A program made the position numbers and the translations under genes. The notes under the pieces were generated by a model. The model was not told the DNA's origin, made no database searches, and was given only the letters and a program-made list of their open reading frames with translations. Of a DNA stretch of 64,000 nucleotides, positions 45,560-55,444 are shown in pieces. Each line of letters starts with the position of its first letter. Positions within the stretch are counted from its first letter, which is position 1. This DNA is from Nannobrachium achirus (taxonomy: Eukaryota; Chordata; Actinopteri; Myctophiformes; Myctophidae). The stretch covers positions 42,806,466 through 42,870,465 of the forward strand of contig OY997661.1 of NCBI GenBank assembly GCA_963921795.1, written 5' to 3'.

Positions 45560-45734
45560 AAAAACACATTAAAGCCTTCACAACATTAAATCAGAAGCTA
45601 TGACATAGGTGTGATGTCACATCATTCACAATATAAATAATAGATACGCTTGACGGAAGTCTCATTTGGAACTGTTAATCCCACAACCCCATTCCACAGA
45701 CCTTGCAGCGTGAGACTGTAAGAGAGTCCCGGAT

Positions 45735-46047
45735 ATAGTCTTTGGAGCTTCAGCACAACCAGCACCAAAGCATAGCGGAGAGGAAGAGGGCAGTGACAAA
45801 GAGGAAACATCCAGTAATGTAGACATCTCTTTTGAACCTGTTATGTCACTGCAAAGGGTAGAGACCAAGTGAGACCAAGTCTGGTGAGGAGGATGAGGAG
45901 ATCCTCTTCAAAGATCGGACCAAGCTGTATCGCTGGGACCGGGACATTAATCAGTGGAAAGAGCGTGAAATTCTCTTTCACCCTGTCAAACACTTCTACC
46001 ACATCCTGATGAGGCGTGAGCAGGTGCTGAAGGTGTGTGCCAAACAA
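45735..46047 (+). pseudogene. RANBP2-type Ran-binding domain fragment, frameshifted
   Basis: The upstream part reads IVFGASAQPA ... [13 protein letters not shown], as in the linker before a RANBP2 Ran-binding domain. The downstream part reads [20 protein letters not shown], then QWKERE ... [12 protein letters not shown], typical of the RanBD1 fold that binds Ran-GTP at the nuclear pore. A 10-bp tandem duplication (GAGACCAAGT at 45861-45870 and 45871-45880) shifts the frame, and a few residues after QWKER are missing. There are no introns across the fragment. It ends exactly where block B of the segmental duplication starts. It is a captured or processed piece, not a working gene. Confidence 0.8.
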
Positions 46048-46262
46048 ACTGTACGGGCATTCCCATATGGGCTTAATATTGATGACATCAGTAAAGGGCA
46101 TAAAGGGATTCTGTTAGTGTGGTTCCCCTGACATCACAGTGATGTCAGAGCGAGCGTAATGTCAGAGCGGCCGGACGGAGACATGATGTGCCGGTTCTCA
46201 TACTAACAACAATCAATGCATTGCCAGACAAAATATGTGTCCATAAAGGTCAGTGCTAGTCA

Positions 46263-46849
46263 ACCCATTTAGGCCTAGAATTATTGAATGCTTTAACCAG
46301 TGAAAAATAGCAGATATACAAGCTCACAGCGCGGCACCGAGTGCCGCACTGCGAGCTTGTAGATCTGCTATTTTTGAAAAAGTCGTGAAAATGTGTGCAA
46401 ATCTTATGTATTTTTAAAGCAAACGTTTGTAACTCAAATTTTGCTTCTGGTGGTGCCTGGAACAAAATATTTTGAGATGGGGGTCCGTGGCCAAATAAAT
46501 ATCATTTTGGGGGTCCTTCACATGAAAAGGTTTGAGCACCACTGACATAGTAGTCTCTCAAGAACAGACTAACTGAGCTCCAGTTAAGTGAAAATGACCT
46601 TTTCTTTGACGATGGCTGGCCAGATTGCTGACATAGAAACATGGGTTTTTTCCAAAAATCTTAGAAGGATTCAAAAGACACTTATAGAATCGGGTCAAAA
46701 TTCTAATTTTCACGATTTTTCAAAAATAGCAGATCTACAAGCTCGCAGCGCGGCACTCGGTGCTGCGCTGTGAGCTTGTATATCTGCTATTTTTTAATAT
46801 TTAAAGCATAAAATATTGTGTCATAATGTGTTCAGGCCTAAATGGGTTA
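46263..46849 (+). mobile_element. F2 element with two complete hairpins
   Basis: Starts CCCATTTAGGCCTAGAATTA and ends AGGCCTAAATGGGTTAA. Hairpins at 46300-46380 and 46718-46800. The most complete F2 copy in the window. Confidence 0.82.
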
Positions 46850-47849
46850 ATGTGACGGTAGTGACATTGGAGCTGGAAAATTTGCAATTTGTGAAATTGC
46901 AAGTGTGGTTGCACTGTGGCTCGAATCATATTTGGTTTTGCGAAGTAAATTTCCATTATTTTGCGGGCTATGTTTGTTTACCAGTAAGTGCTGCATCTTG
47001 TGCATTGTAATGCATTACTGGGCTGATTTGACCTATGTGGGACCAGAGCCTGCTTTTAGTGTGTCAATGAACAAAGTTCCCCCATATATGAGTACAAGGG
47101 GGTACCCTAACAGGGCATCTATAAACCCTAACGGGGCCTAACAGGGCATCATCTGGTAATGCCCATACCGTATATGGACATTTTATTTATTTTATCCGTT
47201 TATATATATCCATATACCTATATGGACTTAATATTAAGGTTTTCGGGGGGAATGCCCATATATGGACATATGGTCTCATGTAGTCTATGATGTCAGTCAT
47301 CTCCAGATTTGGGAAAAGTTGAATTTTTAATTAAAGTCAGCAGGGAAAATTAATTCAGTAAAAAATGTATATCAATTAAACGATGCAACTTTTCGCTTGA
47401 AAATTCCCGATGAAGCCGGTCGTTGTGACATAATTATGGCTCGAGTGTGTGACACGATAACTGGGAGGAGTAGGCGTCAAACATTTAGTTACTCTAGAAA
47501 CAGGACTATAGTCTGTGGGCAACCACACTAATAATTGCCAGAAGAGTTTATATTTTAGATGTTATACGTAAAATAAATAGGGTGTAGCCAACATTGATCC
47601 CATGGAATCCCCTGCTTATAGCGTATATTTCCATTGTGTAAGGCGGTTAGTGCACACACATCTAGCCGGAGTGGTTCTCTGACGCAAGCTCAGTCAGATT
47701 TGATAAAGAAGTCGAAAAAGCACCATAAATCTCTGGGTTATTGCAGATTTAAAAACATTTAAATAATGTACACGGTGGAGTTTCCAGTAGTCTCCGCGTC
47801 ACGAGGAGGCTGTGTTTTTCCAGATCAGGGTCGAAATGGAACACACAGG

Positions 47850-48553
47850 CAGGGGTGTCGCACCAAATTCTGGGCCCTGCCCTGGGTACAAGGATTCACT
47901 GCAGGCCCCCGCACAATTATGTTGTGCTTTAACTATTGAAATATAGCAGATATACAAGCTTGTAGGTCTGCTTTGAATATTTCAAATCCTTCTAAGGTTT
48001 TTTTCACAGTTACTTCCTAAAATCACGCAAACCGGTACACAGTATCTCTACACAGTCATGTCATCAAAATGCATCTGTCCCATCTAGCGCCACCATCTGG
48101 CCAATTTTTTAAAAACACATTTTTGGACACTGCTCCTACAGATTTTGCCCTAAAATCATGCAAAGTGGTACACAGTATGTCTAGTCATGTCATCAACAAG
48201 GATCTATACCATTTAGCGCCACCATCAGGCCTATTTTTTCCCGATTAGGAAGTCTTACTGGTAGAAATGTTTCTACATGTCAGTGCATGGTGCTCAAACT
48301 TTTTAATGTGAAGAATCCCCAAAATGATATGTATTTGGCCACGGACCCCCCCATCTCAAAATATTCAGTTCCAGCTCCAGGGACCCCACATCAGCAAAAC
48401 CTGAGTTACAATTGTTCACTTAAAAAATACATACATTCAAAGACTAGCACACATTTTCACGACTTTTCAAAAATAGCAGATCTACAAGCTAATAGCTAAA
48501 GTATAAAATAACCAAGGCCTCTCCAACTTGGGCCCTATAGTAACTCAGTCCCT
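47850..48553 (+). mobile_element. F1 element of block B, right end deleted
   Basis: Same insertion as 37990 in block A (CACACAGG flank, CAGGGGTGTCGCACC start). It has two, not three, 120-bp tandem units (48012-48232) and stops in TAACTCAGTCCC without the CGCCCCTG end. Confidence 0.75.
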
Positions 48554-48578
48554 TTTTGAATGTAGATTGGGGTCTCAG

Positions 48579-48759
48579 CCAGGGGCGTCAATTGGGTATG
48601 GCAGGGGTATGCAGCTGCCATACCTTGGCTGCAGGGGGAAATAATAAAAATGTACTTTTCATCGTGCTTGTTGCTAAGGTATGGCAACATGACTGGTGGC
48701 GCGCGTGCAAGACACCAGTCATGTTGCCATACCATAGCTTTTTCTGAACTGACGCCGCT
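48579..48759 (+). mobile_element. hAT-like element F10 with exact 8-bp TSD
   Basis: Starts CCAGGGGCGTCAATTGGG and ends GAACTGACGCCGCT. GGTCTCAG is exact at 48571-48578 and 48760-48767. Block A has the empty site GGTCCCAGCGGTGG (39113). Confidence 0.9.
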
Positions 48760-49206
48760 GGTCTCAGCGGTGGGAAAAATTAAAGAGGCGGTGTAGTTAT
48801 GTACTTTTTCTGGTTTTCATGGCACTGGATCTTTAAACAATAAGAAGAAAAAAGTTTAGAATTAGGCCTCATTTACATAAACGTATCAGGAAGAAAAAAA
48901 GAAAAAAAAAACAAGATGCAGATGGAACAGAACATAAAAAACAACAAAAGAAAAGATTATGGAATAAAATGTAAGAAATAAGGAATAAGTATAAACCAAC
49001 CCTGCTGGCATAATTGGATTGTTTTTGTGATATGAATGAATAAAACAATTGAACAAAAAGAAGAGAAAATGGAGAGAGTTATTCACTCAAAATAGAATTG
49101 CTGGATGGATGGAGTTACAGGTATGATAGCCTAGTCCCAGACTCCCAGTCACTCTGTGAAACTTTAACTTTTATTTTTCATTTACTTTTATCCATCAACA
49201 AAATAT

Positions 49207-49295
49207 TAGCCTGGATCCAGCCTGTTTGCTCCGTTCCACATTTTGTATTGACAATACAAAATGTGGAACGGAGCAAACAGGCTGGATCCAGGCTA
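49207..49295. mobile_element. 89-bp palindromic element F11 with 9-bp TSD
   Basis: TAGCCTGGATCCAGCCTG to CAGGCTGGATCCAGGCTA, pairing perfectly over nearly its whole length. ACAAAATAT is exact at 49198-49206 and 49296-49304. Block A has the empty site. Confidence 0.9.
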
Positions 49296-49791
49296 ACAAA
49301 ATATAGGCTTCAAGTTCAACCACAAAAGAACCACAATAAGCTTGACAACATACAGTATTGGCTGAAGATAGACATTGAGAGATAAAATAACTATTCTCTG
49401 AAAACTTGAACTCGGAAATTGTTTAAACAAAGCTAAGGTCCAAATGAAGATTGCATGTAACATTTCAGACCAGTGTTTCTTAAAGTGGATTCTGTGGGTT
49501 CCTTTAGGAGGTCTAAATTGACCCATACAATTCTTTAACTTGATTATTCATGCTATGGAGACTTGAGTTCGATAATATTTTTTTTGTATTTGTCGGATTC
49601 CCAGGGAAAAAAATAAATGTAGGCCTACGCCTACCCCCATTGATTCCGGATGGGTACCCAAATGGATTTGGGTCCCCATCCGGAATCAATGGGGGTATAT
49701 TTATTGTAATAATTATTTCGTTTTAGGACAAAAAACTAAAAGTATTATTGAACTCAAGTCTCCATGGCATGAGTAATCAATAGGAAAAAAA

Positions 49792-49821
49792 TCAAACCTC
49801 GGTTCGAAGTGGAGCGGTGAA

Positions 49822-49867
<46 letters not shown>

Positions 49868-50033
49868 TGCCTGCACAACAGCGCCCCTCCTTTAACTTGT
49901 GTGGCCACTCAAGGTATTGCCATGCTACGGACATACCCAGCCAGCCAGCCAGCCAGCCAGCCACATAGCCAGCCAGCCACATAGCCAGCCAGCCACAGAC
50001 ATACCTGTCGATTGGGAGCGCTTTCACCGCTCC
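49792..50033 (+). mobile_element. Helentron-like element H6 with GT and CCAG arrays
   Basis: Starts TCAAACCTCGGTTCGAAGTG after AAAAAAA and ends GGGAGCGCTTTCACCGCTCC before AAAAAA. Block A reads GGGGGAAAAAAGTCATT at this place, so only an A-run is the target. The interior is a GT array (49823-49866) and an AGCC array (49938-49996). Confidence 0.75.
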
Positions 50034-50139
50034 AAAAAAGTCATTTTGGGGGTGAACTACTCCTTTAAATGTGAAAGTTTGAGAAACACCGTTTCAGCTT
50101 TCAGAGGATTAAATGCAAGTCGGTTCTTTCTTTACTATA

Positions 50140-50153
50140 GTGCCATCTGCTGG
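50140..50153 (-). promoter_or_regulatory. Match to CTCF core motif upstream of aamp exon 1 (copy B)
   Basis: The same CCAGCAGATGGCAC match on the minus strand as in copy A, at a similar distance upstream of the start codon. Confidence 0.4.
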
Positions 50154-50441
50154 ATAAACGCCGAACTGACCCAAGAGCAGGGATGCGTGGACTCCGTTCA
50201 GTGACCTCATCTCTATGCGTCCGTGTCACCATCACCATCCCTCCTCACATGTGAACAAAAATGGGAGCACCATCGTATTTATGTCTCTACTAGTTTCTAT
50301 CTGCAGGACTTTAGATCGCCATTTCGTTCCACTGACGGTGTATTTGTAATCCCGCTACCTCGGCTGAGGGCAGATAAGGTTACATAGTAATATTGTTATT
50401 CCTGTTTACATATCGGTTACTTAACTTACCATAACGTTATT

Positions 50442-50523
50442 ATGGATCCTAATACAATCAATATACACGGAGACCAAGAGATCATTGAAGTGATCGACCT
50501 GGACGAAACTGATCCAGGGCCTG
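50442..50523 (+). CDS. aamp: aamp exon 1, copy B
   Basis: 82 nt from ATG to a GTATGT donor, ending in phase 1 for exon 2 at 52919. It encodes MDPNTINIHGDQEIIEVIDL then DETDPGP. AAMP is a cytosolic WD40 protein linked to cell migration and to late 60S ribosome assembly through its yeast relative Sqt1. Only one residue differs from copy A (Q for E). The preceding 450 bp are duplicated with it. Being nearer to exon 2 (2.4 kb) it is the simpler first exon, but the substitution is on this copy. Confidence 0.8.
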
Positions 50524-50992
50524 GTATGTTGTCGTTGTTGTTTTTAGTCCACAGTTCAACATCCTGGAAATGCTATTTTTTTCTGTTGTTGAATTCTGAG
50601 TGTAAAGTTCAATCAACTTATAATCAAGGCTATCGTAGATGTATTTTTTATCGAGTCTGACATTACTCGATACAACACATCTATTATAGTCTTGATCCAA
50701 GGTTAATCACTGCCCATACACTGTAAATTCATGTGTGTATACTGTAGACTAGAGTTACAGACTAAACTTCCACCGTTCATGCAACTATGACTAAGTACTT
50801 ACCTTTACCTCCCATCCAGTGTAGGGAAGCCTCGGGCTCCAACCACTGGCACTGCAGATGATTAATTGCGACCGTCAGGTCGCAGTTTAGTATCAAAACC
50901 TCCACCGGCCGGCCGTCCGTCCGTCGGTCACACGTCACACGTCACACCTTTGCCCTGCTCATATCTCCGCATCAGTATGACATCACACTGCT

Positions 50993-51628
50993 GACATCAG
51001 TATGACATCACACCGTACACAAATGACCCTTATATAAGACCGGCATTATCTACCGACAGCTACTATAAGCCAACCCTGGCGATAAGGTCTGAGTCGAAGA
51101 AATGCTTCTTTCCTGGCAAGAATTGCCTCTTTATACTGTAGGGCTCGTTTGTGTATTGTATGACATCACGCCTCATCATCGGCTGAGGACTGTGTGATGT
51201 CATCATATCTCCATATATGGAGACATAAGTTGCTCATGCCCAAATATGGGCTGGTGAGGTCAGACTTAGTGTGATGCGTAGGTTATCCCCATATATGGAG
51301 ATTCAACTTCGACATCAGTATGACATCACACCGTACACAAATGACCCTTATATAAGACCGGCATTATCTACCGACAGCTGCTATAAGCCAACCCTGGCGA
51401 TAAGGTCTGAGTCGAAGAAATGCTTCTTTCCTGGCAAGAATTGCCCCTTTATACTGTAGGGCTCGTTTGTGTATTGTATGACATCATGCCACATCATCGG
51501 CTGAGGACTGTGTGATGTCATCATATCTCCATATATGGAGACATAAGTTGCTCATGCCCAAATATGGGCTGGTGAGGTCAGACTTAGTGTGATGCGTAGG
51601 TTATCTCCATATATGGAGATTCAACTTC
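50993..51628. repeat. 318-bp tandem duplication (two units)
   Basis: Units 50993-51310 and 51311-51628 differ by only a few bases. Each contains CCCTTATATAAGACC (a TATA-box-like site), several TGACATCA/TGATGTCA words and two CCATATATGG sites. It is missing from block A. Confidence 0.9.
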
Positions 51629-51794
51629 AATGAGTAACCATGGCAAACTGTCAACTGCCCGTATGTCTTGATAATTGGTAAAACAAACTTTTTGTCCCGA
51701 TTAGGGAGTCTTACTGGTATTGTAACTATGAAAACGGTCACAGCTTGTCTGAGTATCTCTGTCTGTCACGCCTGACACTGTGGTTCTATGGGTT

Positions 51795-52165
51795 TGTCGC
51801 TCTGACATCATGCTCTGATGTCACAGTGATGTCAGGGGAACCACTCTTAATTTAACAGAATGGGTTTGTCGCTCTGACATCACGCTCTGGCTTGATGTCA
51901 CTTTTATGCCCATATATGGAGATCGCCGATGTCATCACGAGTCACACGAGTAATTACATCCTTATCGGTTTTATGCCCCAAAAATGGAGATCCCTGTCCC
52001 GATGTCATCAATATTAAGCGCATATCTGGGAATGCCCATATTTGGTAATGCCCATATATGGGCATGTTCTGACATCACCTTGTTGACTATCATGCAGGGG
52101 TCTGGTGCAACTGGTCGGATATACATCACTGGCCAGATGGCCATGTCGCCCTGAGGTGTCTTACC
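51795..52165 (-). repeat. TGACATCA / CCATATATGG family, right inverted copy
   Basis: In reverse this repeats the words of 34180-34560, including CATGGCCATCTGGCC and GCTTAATATTGATGACATC. It ends in GTCGCCCTGAGGTGTCTTAC, the same edge as the copy at 11.12 kb. Confidence 0.65.
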
Positions 52166-52655
52166 AGTAAACGTTCTCTAAACAGATTGGTTAAAATAAG
52201 CAGAGGGTTGCAGAACTTGCAGCTCAATTTATCCGAGAGAGTACAAAAGAGAACCAAATATATCTGGTAGGCTTGTAGTACCTTCCAGTTCTGACGTTTT
52301 GACATAATAAAACGTTTTGACAGAATAAAAGGGGCACAAGGGGGAGTAGGGAAACACTACTCCAGTGATGTTACTAGGTTTTCAATGTAATGGGTCCCGG
52401 GACCCACAGATGGTCATTCAAATGGGTCCTAGAAAAGTTTTATGAGTCCTCAATATAAAGTTTACGCGTGCAAAATGGCGTCGGACGTCGGTGGAATCAA
52501 AACATTGACGTTTCTATCGCCTGTTTAAGACTTTCTACGTGGATTTTATTTGTGTTAACGTAGGGTAAAGTAGGATGCTTTCACCCATGAACAATGGTGG
52601 TGTCTGTGGAATTTCTTTTTTCTTCTTTTACAGCGACGCGGTAAATTATTTTAAC

Positions 52656-52790
52656 ATGGACTCCAATGGAGGCGCATCCCCGGGACCCCAGGACCATGAC
52701 ATGAATGAGTCCCTGGGTGACTTGAATGAGTTTTTGATGCGGGATGCGCACGTAATGACATCACTGACTACTCAAACCTGGATGAAATAA
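52656..52790 (+). other. Unidentified short frame after a splice-acceptor-like site
   Basis: A TTTTTTCTTCTTTTACAG tract (ending 52633) precedes a 44-codon frame starting MDSNGGASPGPQDHDMNESL and rich in Asp, Glu and Asn. Upstream (52470) is AAAATGGCGTCGGACGTCGG, promoter-like. I do not recognise it. It may be a fragment of another gene's 5' end or an alternative exon within aamp intron 1. Confidence 0.25.
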
Positions 52791-52918
52791 CATCCAACTG
52801 AACATTTTGTCACAAAACGACACTGTAGCGCCTAACTGTGTACTGCCATATGTATGACCGTGTTGTCACTCACTGAAAATCAACCTGTCCTCCTTGTCTC
52901 TCCGTGTGTGTCCAACAG

Positions 52919-53062
52919 ATGATTTAGCGGACAACTTGGAGGACGTGGACATTGAAGAGGCCGGGAACGACGACGACAACAACAGCGAATGCTGGGAGAC
53001 AGAAGATGAGATGGAGGAAGATGGGGAAGACCACAGCGAGTTGACCTTCTCTAAGCACACAG
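52919..53062 (+). CDS. aamp: aamp exon 2 (acidic region)
   Basis: 144 nt between CAACAG and GTAACA, phase 1 at both ends. It encodes DDLADNLEDVDIEEAGNDDD and continues acidic to DHSELTFSKHTG. Vertebrate AAMP has the same acidic stretch (DDLAxxMEDVD ... SEVTF) just before the first WD40 repeat. The frame joins either copy of exon 1 and exon 3 without a break. Confidence 0.9.
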
Positions 53063-53214
53063 GTAACAGTCTCTCCAAAGCTCCTGCCCGGCCACCACCA
53101 CCATGGAGACTGGGGTTCCATTCCTCCACAGTGCACACCGACTAACAGAATTTGCCATGTTTGCATGTGGGAAGGGTGTCTCTATCACTGCTGCACTAGC
53201 GGTAGGTCTGCCTG

Positions 53215-53685
53215 TTAAAGGACAACTTTAGTTTTTTACAACAAGGGTTCATATTTTAGATTGTAATTAAAGAATATAAAAGATGAGTGTTAAAATTATT
53301 TCATTTACTTCTCTCTATTGTTTTAGAGATCCTTATTTCAGTGGTTGGGGGCATGCGTACAAGTGGCTAAATATGTCATTTTACACAGAATAAGCCCATT
53401 CCCAAGATACAACGTAACCTTTCATGGTTGGATGTGACTTATGGGGGCTAGAAGTGTTACTGTAAATAGCAATAAAAAACTGCTGGCTTATTGTGTCTAA
53501 AAAGACATATTTAGCCACTTGTATGCATGCCCCCATGCGTACACATGCCCCACATTTTAGCATGGTAAACGTGATAAAACAATAGAACGAAGCAAATGAA
53601 AACATTTTAACACTCACTTTTTCTTTTCTCTAATTACAATCTAAAATATGAACCCTTGTTGTAAAAAAACAAAGTTGTCCTCTAA
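53215..53685. mobile_element. TTAA fold-back element in aamp intron 2
   Basis: TTAAAGGACAACTTTAG at the left and AAAGTTGTCCTCTAA at the right (one base changed in the right TTAA). TATTTTAGATTGTAATTA is mirrored at 53632. A 40-bp inner pair around CATTTTAGCATG is also inverted. Confidence 0.78.
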
Positions 53686-53789
53686 CCCATTTAGGCCCAT
53701 TTAGGCCTAACACATTATGACGCAATATTTTATGCTTTAAATATCAAAAAAAATAGCAGATATACAAGCTCACAGCGCGGCACTGAGTG

Positions 53790-54760
53790 TAGAGGTCTTC
53801 ACGGGGGCCCCGATCCCGAAATTACCCGAGGACCCGAGAGACCCGTAACGGGTTCGGTCAGTGTTTTATCATAATCAAATGGACCCGGGTTGGAAACGGA
53901 CGCATTTCCCTCGGAACACCTCGGAACCGGGACTGTAATCATCATGTGTATTACCCGAGTGGACCCGAGAGGACCCGTAATGATTGTACTGTTTGTATTT
54001 TATTTTTTATTTGTTGCAATTTTGCAAACTGTTAATACAGTATTCTATCATTCACTGTGTGTTTTTTTGTGTGCGGCGGCTGTGTGTGTGCGTGCGTGGC
54101 TGCGTGCGCTCCTGCAGCCAGCTGCATTCACTTCACTCAAGCCCGCCGGAGATTGGGGGAGGCGGACTGGCGGAGAAAAAGCAATTCGATTCAGGCTGAC
54201 CTAGGATCAGTTAGTGCTGTAGGCTAGCGACTTTGCCTGGCTCCAGCCAATAGACCCGCCCACCCTCTGAGTGGACTGCGCTGGTCTGAAATCAGGCTAG
54301 TAGCGACTTGTCTCTATGTAGCCATGATCATGAAAAAAAAGGTCAGTTTCATTTATTCCTCCAGTCCACATCTATTTACAAAGAAAACCTTTATGCATAG
54401 GCCTACGCACGCACGCATATTAGCGCGGCTGTTGCTGCGCTAATTTGTTTATTTAGCCTGGCTGTTCTGTTGTAGTCAGACTTATTTCCTATGCGCTTTT
54501 TTGAAGGGATGTGTCTGTGTCGGGTCTCGGAATCATGGAAATAATCGGATTTCGGGACAAATTTCAACGGTACAATTAGGGTACGGGTCCTTAAAAAAAG
54601 AATACAACTCGGAACGGGTCGGAATCGGCGGTAATGGTTACGGGGCCACTCGGGTTTGGTTTTGTCAATTGATTATTATTTCGGACCCAGTCGGAATCGG
54701 TCAAAATGTGACAGTACTTTTCGATTTCGGTTCGCTTTTTTGGACCCGTGAAGACCTCTA
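53790..54760. mobile_element. hAT-like element, TAGAGGTCTTCACGGG ends, 971 bp
   Basis: Ends TAGAGGTCTTCACGGG and CCCGTGAAGACCTCTA are exact inverted repeats. ACTGAGTG is exact at 53782-53789 and 54761-54768. Many GGACCCG / CGGGTC words repeat inside. No transposase frame. A 67-bp 9-bp-TSD element is nested at 54234-54300. Confidence 0.95.
54234..54300. mobile_element. 67-bp F11-like element with 9-bp TSD
   Basis: TGCCTGGCTCCAGCC to AAATCAGGCTAG, flanked by exact TAGCGACTT (54225-54233 and 54301-54309). Confidence 0.7.
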
Positions 54761-55444
54761 ACTGAGTGTCGCGCTGCGAGCTTGTAGATCTGCTATTTTA
54801 GAAAAATCATGAAAATTAGAATTTTGACCCGATTCTATAAGTGTCTTTTGAATCCTTCTAAGATTTTTGGAAAATACCTGTGTTTCTATGTCAGCAATCT
54901 GGCCAGCCATCGTCAAAGAAAAGGTCCTTTTCACTTAACTGGAGCTCAGTTAGTCTGTTCTTGAGAGACTATTATGTCAGTGGTTCTCAAACCTTTACAT
55001 GTGAAAGACCCCCAAAATGATATTTATTTGGCCACGGACCCCCATTTCAAAATATCTAGTTCCAGGGACCACCCATGAAGCAAAATTTGAGTTACAAACG
55101 TTCGCTTTGAAAATACATAATATTCAAAGATTTGCACACATTTTCATGACTTTTTTTCAAAAATAGCATATCTACAAGCTCGCAGCGCGGCACTTGGTGC
55201 CGCGCTGTGAGCTTGTATATCTGCTGTTTTTCACTGGTTAAAGCAGTCAATAATTCTAGGCCTAAATGGGTTAAGCGGGCAGCGGAACAGGGAGTGATGC
55301 GACCTGGCGTTTCCCAGGGACCCTGAATGCAACGGTGGGGGCCCGTGGTGGGAAAGGAGGTAGGGAGCGATTCGCTGTGTTCACTTGGACCACGCGACGA
55401 AGGTGCCGAAAGTCAGGGGGACGAAGATGTACTATTCTGTCCGT

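Larger units (their letters stand above)
46044..51905 (+). repeat. Segmental duplication, copy B (aamp exon 1 block)
   Basis: Counterpart of 34443-41190. Private changes of copy B are an F10 element (48579-48759), an 89-bp palindromic element (49207-49295), an H element (49792-50033), a 318-bp tandem duplication (50993-51628) and a deletion after 48553. It is closer to aamp exon 2. Confidence 0.85.
53687..55275 (-). mobile_element. F2 element split by a 971-bp hAT-like insertion
   Basis: Edges CCCATTTAGGCC and AGGCCTAAATGGGTTAA. The left hairpin is interrupted at its apex by the element at 53790-54760; the second hairpin (55163-55240) is complete. Confidence 0.78.

Noticed and set aside
54501..54761. 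Frame of 86 codons rich in Gly
   Set aside because: It lies inside a hAT-like element and includes the terminal repeat; no transposase similarity.
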